From: Oerskovia enterophila
GTDB taxonomy: Bacteria > Actinomycetota > Actinomycetes > Actinomycetales > Cellulomonadaceae
Reading direction: 5' to 3'
NCBI RefSeq assembly: GCF_001692445.1
Contig: NZ_MAQA01000013.1
Location: 1-64,000, forward strand
DNA length: 64,000 bases
How positions within the stretch are numbered: the stretch's first letter is position 1; every line of letters starts with the position of its first letter. Under the pieces are notes generated by a model. That model had not been told where the DNA came from. It made no database searches and saw only the letters and a list, made by a program, of their open reading frames with translations. The position numbers were made by a program, and so were the translations under genes. Of the stretch, positions 38,766 to 50,867 are shown one piece after another.

Positions 38766-40127
38766 TCACATCGACTCGATGAGCCGCTCGACCCTCTCGT
38801 CGACGTTCTGGAACGGGTCCTTGCACAGCACCGTGCGCTGCGCCTGGTCGTTGAGCTTGAGGTGCACCCAGTCGACCGTGTAGTCGCGGCGGGCCTCCTG
38901 CGCCTTGCGGACGAAGTCGCCCCGCAGCTTGGCGCGCGTCGTCTGGGGCGGGACGGCCGTGGACTCGAAGACCTCGAGGTCGGTCGTGATCCGCTCGACC
39001 ATGCCGCGCGCCGCGAGCATGTTGTACAGGCCCTCGGTGCGCGAGATGTCGTGGTAGGCGAGGTCGAGCCGCGCGATGCGCGGGTCGTCGAGCTCCAGTC
39101 CGTGCTTCTCCTGGTAGCGCCGCAGGATCTTGAGCTTGATGACCCAGTCGAGCTCGCGGTCGACGAGCGAGAGGTCGTCGGTCTCCAGCGCCCGCAGCCC
39201 GCGCTCCCACAGGTCCAGGACCTGCTTGACGACGGGCGTGGGCGTCTCGTTCGCGTCGACGTACTCCTTGACCCGCTGGAGGTACTCACCCTGCAGGTCC
39301 ACCGCGGTCACGGTGCGCCCGTTCGCCATCTGCACGGGGTGACGGCCCGTCATGTCGTGGCTGATCTCGCGGATCGACCGGATGGGGTTCTCGAGCGCCA
39401 TGTCCCGCATGGGCACCCCGGCCTCGATCATGCGCAGGATCAGGTCGGTCGCCCCGACCTTGAGCATGGTCGTGGTCTCGGCCATGGACGAGTCCCCGAC
39501 GATCACGTGCAGGCGCCGGTACTGCTCGGCGTCGGCGTGGGGCTCGTCGCGCGTGTTGATGATGGGGCGCGAGCGCGTGGTCGCGCTCGAGACCGACTCC
39601 CAGATGTGGTCCGCGCGCTGCGACAGCGCGAAGATCGCCCCGCGCGGCGTCGCGAGGATCTTGCCCGCCCCCGTGAGCACCTGGCGCGTGATGAGGAACG
39701 GCACCAGCACGTCGGAGAGCCGGGAGAAGTCCCCCTGGCGGCGCACGAGGTAGTTCTCGTGGCAGCCGTAGGAGTTGCCCGCCGAGTCGGTGTTGTTCTT
39801 GAACAGGTGGATCCGACCGGGCAGGCCCTCGTGCTCGAGCCTCTCCTGGGCGTCCGCGACGAGCCCCTCGAGGATGCGTTCGCCGCCCCGGTCGTAGGCC
39901 ACGAGCTGGCGCACGTCGTCGCACTCGGCCGTCGCGTACTCGGGGTGGGACCCGACGTCGAGGTACAGGCGAGACCCGTTGCGCAGGAACACGTTCGACG
40001 ACCGGCCCCACGCGACGACCTTGCGGAACAGGTAGCGCGCGACCTCGTCCGCGGAGAGCCCGCGCCCGTCGTCGGACGCGCACGTCACGCCGTACTCGGT
40101 CTCGAGACCGAAGATCCTACGGTCCAT
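38766..40127 (-). CDS. pafA: Pup-protein ligase
   Basis: A 453-residue glutamine-synthetase-like ligase that joins the C-terminal Glu of Pup to substrate lysines. The N-terminus [14 protein letters not shown] carries the ATP/Mg Glu residues; [14 protein letters not shown] holds the catalytic Asp; [21 protein letters not shown] and [10 protein letters not shown] are family motifs. The C-terminal small domain ends in [15 protein letters not shown]. It lacks the Dop loop, so it is PafA and not Dop. Its start overlaps the end of prcA by 11 nt. Confidence 0.98.
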   Translation of the reverse strand: MDRRIFGLETEYGVTCASDDGRGLSADEVARYLFRKVVAWGRSSNVFLRNGSRLYLDVGSHPEYATAECDDVRQLVAYDRGGERILEGLVADAQERLEHEGLPGRIHLFKNNTDSAGNSYGCHENYLVRRQGDFSRLSDVLVPFLITRQVLTGAGKILATPRGAIFALSQRADHIWESVSSATTRSRPIINTRDEPHADAEQYRRLHVIVGDSSMAETTTMLKVGATDLILRMIEAGVPMRDMALENPIRSIREISHDMTGRHPVQMANGRTVTAVDLQGEYLQRVKEYVDANETPTPVVKQVLDLWERGLRALETDDLSLVDRELDWVIKLKILRRYQEKHGLELDDPRIARLDLAYHDISRTEGLYNMLAARGMVERITTDLEVFESTAVPPQTTRAKLRGDFVRKAQEARRDYTVDWVHLKLNDQAQRTVLCKDPFQNVDERVERLIESM

Positions 40128-40848
40128 GCGGAGCCTCCTCTGGCTTCTGCTCGAGCAGTCCGGACAGCACCGTGCCGGTCAACCGGCGGAACGCCCGCCG
40201 GGGGCGCGTGCGGTCGAGCACCGCGACCTCGAGCTGGCTCGCGGGGATGGCCTGCTCGCCCTCCGGGGCGTCACGAGCGTCCGCACCCCCGAGCGTCGAC
40301 ACCGCGAGGCGCAAGACCTCGGGCAGCGTCATCCCGGGGTGCCACGCCTCGCCCAGGTCTCGGCCGAGCTGCTCGGCCTGGCCGCCCATCACGACGAACC
40401 CGGTCTCGTCCGCGACCGACCCGTCGTAGGACAGGCGGTAGATCTGGTCCTGCGCGGGGCTCGGGCCCACCTCGGCCACGACCAGCTCGACCTCGAGGGG
40501 CTTGGACTCGGTCGTGAAGACCGTGCCGAGCGTCTGCGCGTAGGCGTTCGCGAGCCCCCGCGCGTTGACGTCGGCCCGGTCGTAGGAGTAGCCGCGCAGG
40601 TCGGCGTAGCGCACGCCCGCGACCCGCAGGTTCTCGAACTCGTTGTACTTGCCCACGGCCGCGAACGCGATGCGGTCGTAGATCTCCGAGATCTTGTGCA
40701 GCGACCTCGACGGGTTGTGCGTCGCGAACGCGATGCCCTGGTCGTAGGCGAGCACGACGACCGAGCGGCCGCGGGCGATGCCCTTGCGCGCGAAGTCCGC
40801 CCGGTCCTTCATGAGCTGCTCGGGCGAGACGTAGAACGGCATGCTCAC
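40117..40848 (-). CDS. prcA: 20S proteasome alpha subunit
   Basis: A 243-residue alpha subunit forming the gating outer rings. The N-terminus [28 protein letters not shown] is the conserved alpha-type helix H0, followed by the NTN-hydrolase fold without a catalytic Thr. GTG at 40848 overlaps the prcB stop by 4 nt; an ATG two codons later is the alternative. Its C-terminus overlaps pafA. Confidence 0.97.
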   Translation of the reverse strand: MSMPFYVSPEQLMKDRADFARKGIARGRSVVVLAYDQGIAFATHNPSRSLHKISEIYDRIAFAAVGKYNEFENLRVAGVRYADLRGYSYDRADVNARGLANAYAQTLGTVFTTESKPLEVELVVAEVGPSPAQDQIYRLSYDGSVADETGFVVMGGQAEQLGRDLGEAWHPGMTLPEVLRLAVSTLGGADARDAPEGEQAIPASQLEVAVLDRTRPRRAFRRLTGTVLSGLLEQKPEEAPHGP

Positions 40849-41777
40849 TGTGCGTCACCTCCCTGTCCTGCGGTCCGTGGCACCCGGGGGCGCGCGGCGC
40901 GGTTCCCGTCGGCCTGCTCGGTGCGCTCGGCGACGATCTGCGCGGCGACCGTTGCGAGCTCGTCGTCGGGCACGCGCCGGTACCCGTCGGCCGTCACGGT
41001 GACGACCACGGGCCAGATCTGCCGGACGGCGTCGGGGCCGCCCGTCGCCGAGTCGTCGTCGGCCGCGTCGTAGAGCGCCTCGACCGCGACGTGCACCGCT
41101 CCCTGGGCGTCGAGCCCCGGGTGCCAGCGCTTCTTGAGCGAGCCGCGGGCGAAGACCGAGCCCGAGCCCACGCTGTGGTGGTCCCTCTCCTCGTAGCGCC
41201 CGCCCGTGACGTCGTACGAGAAGATGCGGCCCGTCCCGCGGTCCAGGTCGTAGCCCGCGAACAACGGCACCACGGCCAGCCCCTGCATCGCGAGACCGAG
41301 GTTCTGGCGGATCATGGTCGAGAGCCGGTTCGCCTTGCCGTCGAGCGAGAGCAGCGCGCCCTCGATCTTCTCGTAGTGCTCGAGCTCGAGCTGGAAGAGC
41401 CGCACGAGCTCGACGGCGATCCCGGCGGTGCCCGCGATGCCCACCGCGGAGAACTCGTCGGCCGGGAAGACCTTCTCGATCTCCCGGTTCGCGATCATCG
41501 AGCCCATCGTGGCGCGGCGGTCGCCCGCCATGACCACGCCGACCTCACCTCCCGAGCCCGCAGGCCCGGCGTCCCCGAAGGTCAGGGCGACGATCGTGGT
41601 CGCGTGGGGCGCGAGCTGGGCCCCCGACCCGGCGGCGGCGTGCCCCGTGGCCCCGGCCGCGCCGGCCCGGTGGGACGGCAGGAGGTCGGGGGCGTGATTC
41701 GCGAGGAACTCCACGAACGACGAGGAGCCCGGGGTGGTGAAGGCGTGCGGCAGACGCCCGGAGAAGTCCATGGTCAT
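40845..41777 (-). CDS. prcB: 20S proteasome beta subunit
   Basis: A 310-residue catalytic subunit with a propeptide of about 59 residues. Cleavage before Thr60 (PHA then TTIVALTF) would free the N-terminal Thr nucleophile. [28 protein letters not shown] supplies the conserved Asp and Lys. The propeptide here has an unusual Ala/Gly-rich stretch ([15 protein letters not shown]) just before the cleavage point. GGGAG lies about 5 nt before the ATG at 41777; another ATG is two codons later. Translation continues into prcA through a 4-nt overlap. Confidence 0.97.
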   Translation of the reverse strand: MTMDFSGRLPHAFTTPGSSSFVEFLANHAPDLLPSHRAGAAGATGHAAAGSGAQLAPHATTIVALTFGDAGPAGSGGEVGVVMAGDRRATMGSMIANREIEKVFPADEFSAVGIAGTAGIAVELVRLFQLELEHYEKIEGALLSLDGKANRLSTMIRQNLGLAMQGLAVVPLFAGYDLDRGTGRIFSYDVTGGRYEERDHHSVGSGSVFARGSLKKRWHPGLDAQGAVHVAVEALYDAADDDSATGGPDAVRQIWPVVVTVTADGYRRVPDDELATVAAQIVAERTEQADGNRAARPRVPRTAGQGGDAQ

Positions 41778-41797
41778 CAGCTCCCGGCCCCTCTCGG

Positions 41798-41989
41798 CTA
41801 CTCGCCGCCCTTCTGGACGAAGCCCCTGACGAAGGACTCGGCGTTGGACTCGAGGACCTCGTCGATCTCCTCCAGGAGCGAGTCGACCTCCGCGTCCCGG
41901 CTCTGCGCCTGCGGGGCGACGGGCGCGGGCGCCGCGTCGTCGTCGGGACGGCGGTCCTCGTGCGATGCGCTGGTGCGTTCCTGGGCCAT
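41798..41989 (-). CDS. pup: Prokaryotic ubiquitin-like protein Pup
   Basis: A 63-residue disordered protein ending in GGE. The C-terminal half ([29 protein letters not shown]) is the Mpa-binding and ligation part. The last residue is Glu, encoded directly, so no deamidation by Dop is needed before PafA can use it, unlike the GGQ forms of mycobacteria. AGGAGG lies just upstream of the ATG. It lies 20 bp before prcB and 144 bp after dop. Confidence 0.98.
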   Translation of the reverse strand: MAQERTSASHEDRRPDDDAAPAPVAPQAQSRDAEVDSLLEEIDEVLESNAESFVRGFVQKGGE

Positions 41990-42133
41990 CTTCGCCTCCT
42001 GGGTGTGTCGATCCTGCTGACGTGCGGTGCTGACGTGCCTTCACGCGGCGGACCCGCCGTGCACGGGGACCGCGTCTTCTCGAAGCCTAGGCTCTCCGGC
42101 CGGGTCCGCGCCGGACCGCGCCGCGGGCGCGAG

Positions 42134-43795
42134 TCATCGGGACGTCCCGGACAGGCCCGTGAGCAGCGCCCCGGCGTCCTTGCTCGCCTCGAGCAGCGCG
42201 CCGATGTGCGCCCGGGTCCCGCGCAGCGGGTCGAGCATGGGGACGCGCTGGAGCGAGGGGGCGCCCGCGACGTCGAAGATCACCGAGTCCCAGCTCGCGG
42301 CCGAGACCTCGTCGCCGAACCGCGCCATGACCTCTCCCCGGAAGTACGCCCGGGTGTCCTCGGGCGCGTGGTGGACGGCCTGGGAGACCGCGCGCTCGTC
42401 GACGAGCCGCTCGGCGGCCCCCGCCGCGAGCAGCCGGTGGTAGATGCTGCGCTCGGGGCGCACGTCGGACCACTGGAGGTCCATCGCGGCGAGCCGCGGG
42501 TGGTCCCAGTCGAGGTGGTCGCGCCGACGCAGGCGGTCGAGCAGACGGAGCTTGGCGACCCACTCGACCTCCCGGGCGCACGACGCCGGGTCCGTCCCGA
42601 GGCGGGACAGGACCGAGTCCCAGCGGTCCAGGACGGCGCGGGTCTCGTCGTCGAGCGTCCCCAGGTGCTCCGCGGCCCGGCGGGCCACGTCGGCATAGAC
42701 GCGCTGGACCTCGAGCGCCGTCAGGCGCCGCCCGTCCGCGAGCAGGAGCGGCGCCGTGAGGTCGAGGTCACGGCTGACCTTCTGCACGTCGGACACCGGG
42801 TCGTGCAGGCGCAGGGCCGCGAGCTCGGCACGCAACGAGGCGCCGGAGGCCCCCTCGACCGCGGAGAGCGCGTCGAGCTGCTCGACCACGAACAGCACGA
42901 GCGACGTGGTGCCGAGCTTGAGGTAGGTCGCGACCTCGAACAGGTTCGCGTCCCCGATGATCAGGTGCAGGCGGCGCCAGCGCTGGCGGTCGGCGTGCGG
43001 CTCGTCGCGCGTGTTGACGATGGGACGGCGCAAGGTCGTCTCGAGGCCGACCTCGGCCTCCATGTAGTCGGCACGCTGCGAGAGCTGGAAGCCCGGCTCC
43101 TGGCCCACAGAGCCCAGGCCGACGCGACCCGAGCCCGTGAACACCTGGCGTGTCACGAGGAAGGGCGTGAGCAGCTCGACGAGCGTCGCGAACGGCACGG
43201 CCCGGTCCACGAGGTAGTTCTCGTGCGTGCCGTAGGACGCGCCCTTGCCGTCGACGTTGTTCTTGTAGAGCGCGACCTCCGCCCCCGGGACGGCGCCCAG
43301 CTCGCGCGAGGCCGCGAGCATGATGCGCTCGCCCGCGACGTCCCAGCAGACCGCGTCGGTCGGGTTCGTCACCTCGGGCGAGGAGTACTCGGGGTGCGCG
43401 TGGTCCACGTACAGGCGCGCACCGTTGGTCAGGATGACGTTCGCGGCGCTCGGGTCGTCGTAGTCCTCGTGCGTGGGCCGGGCGACCTCCTGGAACGACG
43501 CGGCGCCCGCCGGGTCCCGGGGCACGGGGCCCGACGGCGCGGGCCGGGTCGGGTCGTCCGTCAGCAGCGAGGGGTGGGCCGCGGCGCGCTGGAGGTGGAA
43601 GCCCCGGGCGTCCTGGAGCGGGTCCTCGTCGTCGTAGTCCCAGCGGGCCTTGCCGCGGGCTCCGTCCGCGCGGGCCGCGAGCGCCCGGTAGGTCGTCACG
43701 ACCTGGCTCGACAGGAGCATCGGGTTCGCCTGCGGACGCCCCGGTTGCAGCACGCCGTACTCGGTCTCGATCCCCATCACGCGTCGCACGGTCAC
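42134..43795 (-). CDS. dop: Pup deamidase/depupylase
   Basis: A 553-residue PafA homologue that removes Pup from proteins. RRVMGIETEYGVLQPGRPQANPMLLSSQ is the N-terminus; ARLYVDHAHPEYS carries the catalytic Asp; ALYKNNVDGKGASYGTHENYL and [10 protein letters not shown] are shared with PafA. A long insertion (about residues 45-115) is the Dop loop that PafA lacks. The start is uncertain among several GTG codons. 43795 is given because a TAGGGT -10 element ends 7 nt before it; 43789 fits the family alignment nearly as well. Since Pup here ends in Glu, depupylation should be its main role. Confidence 0.95.
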   Translation of the reverse strand: MTVRRVMGIETEYGVLQPGRPQANPMLLSSQVVTTYRALAARADGARGKARWDYDDEDPLQDARGFHLQRAAAHPSLLTDDPTRPAPSGPVPRDPAGAASFQEVARPTHEDYDDPSAANVILTNGARLYVDHAHPEYSSPEVTNPTDAVCWDVAGERIMLAASRELGAVPGAEVALYKNNVDGKGASYGTHENYLVDRAVPFATLVELLTPFLVTRQVFTGSGRVGLGSVGQEPGFQLSQRADYMEAEVGLETTLRRPIVNTRDEPHADRQRWRRLHLIIGDANLFEVATYLKLGTTSLVLFVVEQLDALSAVEGASGASLRAELAALRLHDPVSDVQKVSRDLDLTAPLLLADGRRLTALEVQRVYADVARRAAEHLGTLDDETRAVLDRWDSVLSRLGTDPASCAREVEWVAKLRLLDRLRRRDHLDWDHPRLAAMDLQWSDVRPERSIYHRLLAAGAAERLVDERAVSQAVHHAPEDTRAYFRGEVMARFGDEVSAASWDSVIFDVAGAPSLQRVPMLDPLRGTRAHIGALLEASKDAGALLTGLSGTSR

Positions 43796-43802
43796 GAGCA
43801 CC

Positions 43803-43808
43803 ACCCTA
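43803..43808 (-). promoter_or_regulatory. -10 element (TAGGGT) of dop, leaderless layout
   Basis: TAGGGT ends 7 nt before the GTG at 43795. The 13-mer CCGACATAGGGTG around it also occurs at the M50 gene promoter. Confidence 0.45.
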
Positions 43809-43888
43809 TGTCGGGGTCCCGACGGCGGGGCGGGCTGTCCACGGCTCGGTGACCGCCGTACCCGGGTGCGCCACCCCCGGGACGCGTG

Positions 43889-43923
43889 CCAGGCCCGGCG
43901 GCGTGCTGCGCCGTCGGGCCTGG
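43889..43923 (-). terminator. Hairpin after mpa
   Basis: A 15-bp stem with one G-U pair (43889-43903 with 43909-43923) and a 5-nt loop, 35 bp beyond the mpa stop and before the dop promoter. Confidence 0.7.
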
Positions 43924-43958
43924 GCGTGCTGCGTGGCGCCTCGCGCCGGCACCCGTGC

Positions 43959-45650
43959 TTACAGGTACTGCCCCGTGCTCGTGACCGTGTCGATCGTGCG
44001 TGCCACGGCCCCCGCCCCGTCGCCCTTCTTCTGGACGATCGTGCGGATGAAGACGATGCGCTCGCCCTTCTTGCCCGAGATGCGCGCCCAGTCGTCCGGG
44101 TTGGTGGTGTTCGGCAGGTCCTCGTTCTCCTTGAACTCGTCGACGCACGCCGCGAGCAGGTGCTCGACCCGGATGCCGCGCTGACCGGTCGCCAGGAGGT
44201 CCTTGATCGCCGACTTCTTGGCGCGGTCCACGACGTTCTGGATCATGGCCCCCGAGTTGAAGTCCTTGAAGTACAGGACCTCCTTGTCGCCGCTCGCGTA
44301 CGTGACCTCGAGGAACTGGTTCTCGTCCTCCTGGGAGTACATGCGCTCGACCACGCTCGTGATCATGGCGTCGATCGCCCCCTGGGCGCTGCCCCCGTGC
44401 TCGGCGAGGTCCTCGGGGTGGATCGGCAGGTCGGTCGTCAGGTACTTCGCGAAGATCTCCTTGGCACCCTCCGCATCCGGTCGCTCGATCTTGATCTTCA
44501 CGTCGAGACGACCGGGCCGCAGGATCGCGGGGTCGATCATGTCCTCGCGGTTGGACGCGCCGATGACGATCACGTTGTCGAGGCGCTCGACGCCGTCGAT
44601 CTCGCTCAGGAGCTGGGGCACGATCGTGGTCTCGACGTCCGAGGACAGCCCGGTGCCGCGCGTGCGGAACAGCGACTCCATCTCGTCGAAGAAGACCACG
44701 ACGGGCGTGCCCTGCGAGGCCTTCTCCCGGGCACGGGCAAAGATCAGCCGGATGTGGCGCTCGGTCTCCCCCACGTACTTGTTGAGCAGCTCGGGGCCCT
44801 TGACGTTGAGGAAGTAGCTCTTGGCGCCGTCCGGGTCCGAGACGACCTCCTCGCCCGCGAGCTCGCCCGCCGCGGCCCGCGCCTTGGCGACCGTGTGCGC
44901 GAGCGAGTTGGCCACGGCCTTGGCGATGAGCGTCTTGCCGCACCCGGGAGGCCCGTACAGCAGGACGCCCTTGGGCGGGCGCAGCCCGTGCTCGCGGAAC
45001 AGGTCCGGGTGGCTGAACGGCAGCTCGACCGCGTCGCGGATCTGCTCGATCTGCGGGCCCAGGCCGCCGATGTCCGAGTAGTCGATGTCGGGGACCTCCT
45101 CGAGGACCAGCTCCTCGACCTCGGACTTGGGCACGATCTCGAACACGAAGCCGCTGCGCGTGTCGATCGTGAGCGAGTCGCCGATCCGCAGGGGTGCGTC
45201 GGCGAGCGAGCCCGCGAGACGGACCACGCGCTCCTCGTCCGAGCGCCCGACGACGAGTGCACGGTCCGAGCCCAGGAGCTCCTTGACGGTCACGAGCTCC
45301 CCGACCTGCTCGTAGCCGCCCGCCGAGACCACGGTCATGGCCTCGTTGAGCTTGACCTCCTGGCCGGGGTGCAGCGTCGACAGGTCGAGGCTGGGGCTCG
45401 CGCCCACGTGCATCTTGCGGCCCGCGGCGGAGACGTCGACCGTCCCGTCCGGGTGGGCCCCGAGGAAGACCGCGTACGTCCCGGGCGGCTTGGCGAGCTC
45501 GTCGATCTGACGCTTGAGGTCGATGATCTGGTCCCGCGCCGCACGCAGCGCCTCCGCGAGCCGCTCGTTCTTGGCCGACAGGATCGCCTGCTGGCGTTCG
45601 CCGTCACGGTTCGGGGTCTGTCCAGGTGTCAGTCCAGGTGTCTCGGTCAT
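43959..45650 (-). CDS. mpa: Proteasomal ATPase Mpa/ARC
   Basis: A 563-residue AAA ATPase that unfolds pupylated proteins and feeds the 20S core. The N-terminal coiled coil (about 15-55, [30 protein letters not shown]) binds Pup. Two OB domains follow, then the AAA module with Walker A GPPGCGKT, Walker [13 protein letters not shown] and the arginine-finger region [19 protein letters not shown]. The C-terminus GQYL is the tail that docks into the alpha ring. GAGGGAG precedes the ATG. It is also called arc in other genera. Confidence 0.97.
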   Translation of the reverse strand: MTETPGLTPGQTPNRDGERQQAILSAKNERLAEALRAARDQIIDLKRQIDELAKPPGTYAVFLGAHPDGTVDVSAAGRKMHVGASPSLDLSTLHPGQEVKLNEAMTVVSAGGYEQVGELVTVKELLGSDRALVVGRSDEERVVRLAGSLADAPLRIGDSLTIDTRSGFVFEIVPKSEVEELVLEEVPDIDYSDIGGLGPQIEQIRDAVELPFSHPDLFREHGLRPPKGVLLYGPPGCGKTLIAKAVANSLAHTVAKARAAAGELAGEEVVSDPDGAKSYFLNVKGPELLNKYVGETERHIRLIFARAREKASQGTPVVVFFDEMESLFRTRGTGLSSDVETTIVPQLLSEIDGVERLDNVIVIGASNREDMIDPAILRPGRLDVKIKIERPDAEGAKEIFAKYLTTDLPIHPEDLAEHGGSAQGAIDAMITSVVERMYSQEDENQFLEVTYASGDKEVLYFKDFNSGAMIQNVVDRAKKSAIKDLLATGQRGIRVEHLLAACVDEFKENEDLPNTTNPDDWARISGKKGERIVFIRTIVQKKGDGAGAVARTIDTVTSTGQYL

Positions 45651-45808
45651 CCGGCTTCTCCCTCTCGCCTGGCGCCGTCAGGAGGTCGTGCGGTCGACCC
45701 CGTCACCGGCGCGTCACCGACCTCCGGCAGCCCGGTGATCGAGGCTCGACCTTACGCACAAGACCTGGGCGGCCGCTGCAGGGACACCCCTGCTGAGACC
45801 GTCGTTCC

Positions 45809-47951
<2,143 letters not shown>

Positions 47952-47957
47952 GTCGAC

Positions 47958-47963
47958 ACCCTA
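47958..47963 (-). promoter_or_regulatory. -10 element (TAGGGT) of the M50 gene, leaderless layout
   Basis: TAGGGT ends 6 nt before the GTG, inside the same 13-mer found at dop. Confidence 0.45.
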
Positions 47964-48024
47964 TGTCGGTCACCTGTGCCGAACCCGTGCTGTGGGCCGT
48001 GGCGGCCGTGTGGGCGTCGACACG

Positions 48025-48030
48025 TAGGCT
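48025..48030 (+). promoter_or_regulatory. -10 element (TAGGCT) of the RecB-like gene, leaderless layout
   Basis: TAGGCT ends 6 nt before the ATG at 48037, and no ribosome binding site is visible. Confidence 0.45.
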
Positions 48031-48036
48031 CGACGC

Positions 48037-48975
48037 ATGACGTCCCTCGCCCCCGACCTCGTCGGCACCGACTCCCCCGACGTGACGGTCGAGCCCGTCG
48101 GCGACTCCCCCCGTGAGCGTCGGCGCCCGGCGCTGTCGCCGTCGCGGGCGAACGACTTCATGCAGTGCCCGCTGCTGTTCCGGTTCCGTGTCGTGGACCG
48201 GCTCCCCGAGCCGCCCAGCGCTGCGGCCGCGCGCGGCACCCTGGTCCACTCGGTGCTCGAGCGGCTGTACGACGCCCCGGTGGGCGAGCGCACGCTCGCG
48301 GCCGCCCAGGCCATGGTCCCGGGCGAGTGGGACCGCCTCCAGGAGGCCGAGCCCCGGTACGCCGAGCTCTTCGCGGGCGCCGGCGAGGCGGGCAGCGCGC
48401 CGGAGGGCGCGGTCCAGGAGTGGCTCGAGGGCGCCGGGAACCTCCTGGGCACCTACTTCACGCTCGAGGACCCCAACCGCCTCGAGCCGGCCGAGCGCGA
48501 GATGTTCGTCGAGACCCAGCTCGAGGACGGCCCGCTCCTGCGCGGCATCGTGGACCGGCTCGACGTCGCCCCGAACGGCGCGATGCGGGTCGTGGACTAC
48601 AAGACGGGCAAGACTCCCCGGCCCCAGTACCAAGGGTCGGCGCTGTTCCAGATGCGCTTCTACGGCCTGGTGCTGTGGCGCGAGCGGGGCGAGATCCCCA
48701 AGATGCTCCAGCTCGTCTACCTGGGCGACGGCCAGGTGCTGCGCGCAGAGCCGCAGGAGGCGGACCTCCTGGCGGTCGAGGAGCAGGTGCGGACGCTGTG
48801 GTCCTCGATCACGCAGGCTGCCCGCAGCGGGCAATGGGCCCCGCGCAAGACCCCGCTGTGCGGGTGGTGCGCGCACCAGGCCCTGTGCCCGCAGTTCGGC
48901 GGCACGCCTCCGGAGATCCCCGAGGGTGCGATCGAGCTGACGCTCGGGATCGCCCCGGAGGCGGCCGCTTCCTAG
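48037..48975 (+). CDS. RecB-family (Cas4-like) PD-(D/E)XK exonuclease
   Basis: A 312-residue nuclease. The site includes GTLVHSVLERLY, the Asp of LRGIVDRLDVAP and the core VVDYKTGKTP. Four Cys that can hold a 4Fe-4S cluster are at about 44 (DFMQCPLLF), 275, 278 and 284 (CGWCAHQALC), as in Cas4/AddB nucleases. It is divergent from the M50 gene, 85 bp apart, and converges on the HAD gene with 4 bp between the stops. The same neighbourhood (RecB-like, TrmI, proteasome) is standard in actinobacteria. Precise role unknown; DNA repair is likely. Confidence 0.9.
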   Translation: MTSLAPDLVGTDSPDVTVEPVGDSPRERRRPALSPSRANDFMQCPLLFRFRVVDRLPEPPSAAAARGTLVHSVLERLYDAPVGERTLAAAQAMVPGEWDRLQEAEPRYAELFAGAGEAGSAPEGAVQEWLEGAGNLLGTYFTLEDPNRLEPAEREMFVETQLEDGPLLRGIVDRLDVAPNGAMRVVDYKTGKTPRPQYQGSALFQMRFYGLVLWRERGEIPKMLQLVYLGDGQVLRAEPQEADLLAVEEQVRTLWSSITQAARSGQWAPRKTPLCGWCAHQALCPQFGGTPPEIPEGAIELTLGIAPEAAAS

Positions 48976-48979
48976 CCCG

Positions 48980-49723
48980 TCAGTCCTCGATGAGGTCGAC
49001 CACGTCGCCCGCGAGGATGCGCGAGAGCATGTCGACGTCGACGAGCGCGAGCGACGGCGTGCGGCTCAGCCCGGGCAGGACCGGCACGGGGACCACGGCC
49101 TCGACACCGAGCGTCGCCGCGCCCGCGGCCTGCGCCGACCCGATGCCCGTGGGCGAGTCCTCGATCGCCACGCAGCGGGTCACGTCGACGCCCAGCCTCT
49201 CGGCCGCCACGAGGTACGGCTCGGGGTGCGGCTTGCCGTGCGTGACCTCGTCGCCGCACACCAGGGTCTCGAACGACCCGGGCGGGGTCATGCCCACGAC
49301 GGGCTCGGCGAGCGAGCGGTAGGACATGGTCACCAGGGCGCACGGCACGCCGCGCTCCCGGAGCTCGGCGAGCAGCTCGCGCGCACCGGGCTGCCACGGG
49401 ACCTCGACCTCGACCTGCTCGATCACCCGCGAGATGAGGAAGTCGATGATCTGCTCGGAGGGTAGGTCGACGCCCGCGGCCTGGAGGATCGTGGCCGACT
49501 CGGTCAGGGGGTTGCCGACCATCTGCAGGGCCTGCTCGTGCGACCAGGTGCCGCCGTGCGCCTCGACGAGCTCGTGCTCCGCGGCGATCCAGTACGGCTC
49601 GGTGTCGACGAGCGTGCCGTCCATGTCCCACAGGACGGCTTGTGGCAGTGCGAGCGCCTCGCGAGGGGCGCTGTCGGTACGGGTGAGATCGGGTGCTTCC
49701 AGGGGGTTCAACGCATTCTCCAT
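48980..49723 (-). CDS. HAD-superfamily phosphatase, beta-phosphoglucomutase-like
   Basis: A 247-residue HAD hydrolase. Motif I is LWDMDGTLVDTEP, motif II VTMSY, motif III K in HGKPHPEPY, motif IV IEDSPTGIGSA. The helical cap lies between motifs I and II (subclass C1). The N-terminal 27 residues precede the fold and have no counterpart in shorter homologues. It is divergent from the PAC2 gene. Substrate is likely a sugar phosphate but unknown. Confidence 0.9.
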   Translation of the reverse strand: MENALNPLEAPDLTRTDSAPREALALPQAVLWDMDGTLVDTEPYWIAAEHELVEAHGGTWSHEQALQMVGNPLTESATILQAAGVDLPSEQIIDFLISRVIEQVEVEVPWQPGARELLAELRERGVPCALVTMSYRSLAEPVVGMTPPGSFETLVCGDEVTHGKPHPEPYLVAAERLGVDVTRCVAIEDSPTGIGSAQAAGAATLGVEAVVPVPVLPGLSRTPSLALVDVDMLSRILAGDVVDLIED

Positions 49724-49820
49724 GCTCGGGGGGACGGTTCGTGGCCGTCCCCGCCACCTTAGCCCGCGTGCTCGCGAGGCCCGCGAGCCCGTGCTGCCCG
49801 GTCCGGTCGCTCACGCGGCC

Positions 49821-49826
49821 TAGGCT
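49821..49826 (+). promoter_or_regulatory. -10 element (TAGGCT) of the PAC2 gene, leaderless layout
   Basis: TAGGCT ends 6 nt before the ATG at 49833. Confidence 0.45.
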
Positions 49827-49832
49827 GGGACG

Positions 49833-50753
49833 ATGAACGAGACCCCGGAACCGATCGACCCGGCCGACCTGCCCGAGCCGACCACCCCGGCACTACCCCC
49901 GTCGTCGGCCGACGAGCCTCGACAGGCCGTGATGCTGGCGGCGTTCGAGGGGTGGAACGACGCAGGGGGCGCAGCGACCGCCGCGCTCCTGCACCTGCAC
50001 GACGTCTGGGGCGCGGAGGAGATCGCGGCGATCGACCCCGAGGAGTACCACGACTTCCAGGTCAACCGCCCGGTCGTGACCACCTCGGACGACGGCCGAC
50101 GGGAGATCACGTGGCCCACCACGACCGTGACCGCGGTGACCGTGCCCGCCAGCGGGCGACGCGTGGTCCTGGTGCACGGGATCGAGCCGTCGATGCGCTG
50201 GCGCACGTTCTGCCGCGAGCTGCTCGACATCGCCGAGCGCGAGGGGGTCACGACCGTCGTGACGATCGGCGCGCTGCTCGCCGACGTGCCGCACACGCGC
50301 CCCATCCCCATGACGGCCACGTCGGAGAGCGTGGGCCTGCGGGCTGTCCTCGACGTCGAGCAGAGCTCGTACGAGGGCCCCACGGGGATCGTCGGTGTGC
50401 TCCAGCACGCGGCCGCCGAGCGCGGCATGCAGTCGGTGTCGTTGTGGGCGGCCGTGCCGCACTACGTCGCGAACTCGCCGTCCCCCAAGGCCACGCTCGC
50501 GATCCTGGCGCGGGTCGAGGAGCTCCTGTCGGACCCCGTCCCGCTGGGCGACCTGCCCGAGGAGGCCGTGGCCTGGCAGCACGGCGTCGACGAGCTCGCG
50601 GCCGAGGACGCCGAGATCGCCGAGTACGTGCAGCAGCTCGAGGAGGCCAAGGACACGGCCGAGCTGCCCGAGGCGAGCGGCGAGGCGATCGCGCGCGAGT
50701 TCGAGCGCTACCTGCGCCGCCGCGACAACGGGTCGGGCGGGCCGCTGCCCTAG
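49833..50753 (+). CDS. PAC2-family protein (proteasome assembly chaperone-like)
   Basis: A 306-residue PAC2 protein (PF09754). It shows VMLAAFEGWNDAGGAATAALLHL, the EYHDFQVNRPVV segment and GALLADVPHTRP, usual in actinobacterial members. The eukaryotic PAC2 assists proteasome assembly; the bacterial role is unproven, but this genome does have a proteasome 8 kb away. The C-terminal 70 residues are helical and acidic. It converges on mshC across a strong hairpin. Confidence 0.88.
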   Translation: MNETPEPIDPADLPEPTTPALPPSSADEPRQAVMLAAFEGWNDAGGAATAALLHLHDVWGAEEIAAIDPEEYHDFQVNRPVVTTSDDGRREITWPTTTVTAVTVPASGRRVVLVHGIEPSMRWRTFCRELLDIAEREGVTTVVTIGALLADVPHTRPIPMTATSESVGLRAVLDVEQSSYEGPTGIVGVLQHAAAERGMQSVSLWAAVPHYVANSPSPKATLAILARVEELLSDPVPLGDLPEEAVAWQHGVDELAAEDAEIAEYVQQLEEAKDTAELPEASGEAIAREFERYLRRRDNGSGGPLP

Positions 50754-50786
50754 CGAAGGCCCCGGGCAGCGCGGCCCAGGACGACT

Positions 50787-50828
50787 GCGGCCCGCGGCAC
50801 CTCCCTCAGGGGAGGCGCCGCGGGCCGC
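50787..50828. terminator. Bidirectional hairpin between PAC2 gene and mshC
   Basis: A 19-bp stem with one A-C mismatch (50787-50805 with 50810-50828) and a 4-nt loop, lying between two convergent stop codons. Confidence 0.8.
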
Positions 50829-50867
50829 GGCGTTCACCGGCCGGCTGCACCGGCCGTCCGGCAGGCT

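Noticed and set aside
42134-43795. Second Pup ligase
   Set aside because: It has the long N-terminal Dop loop and Dop-type N-terminus, so it is the deamidase/depupylase and not a PafA copy.
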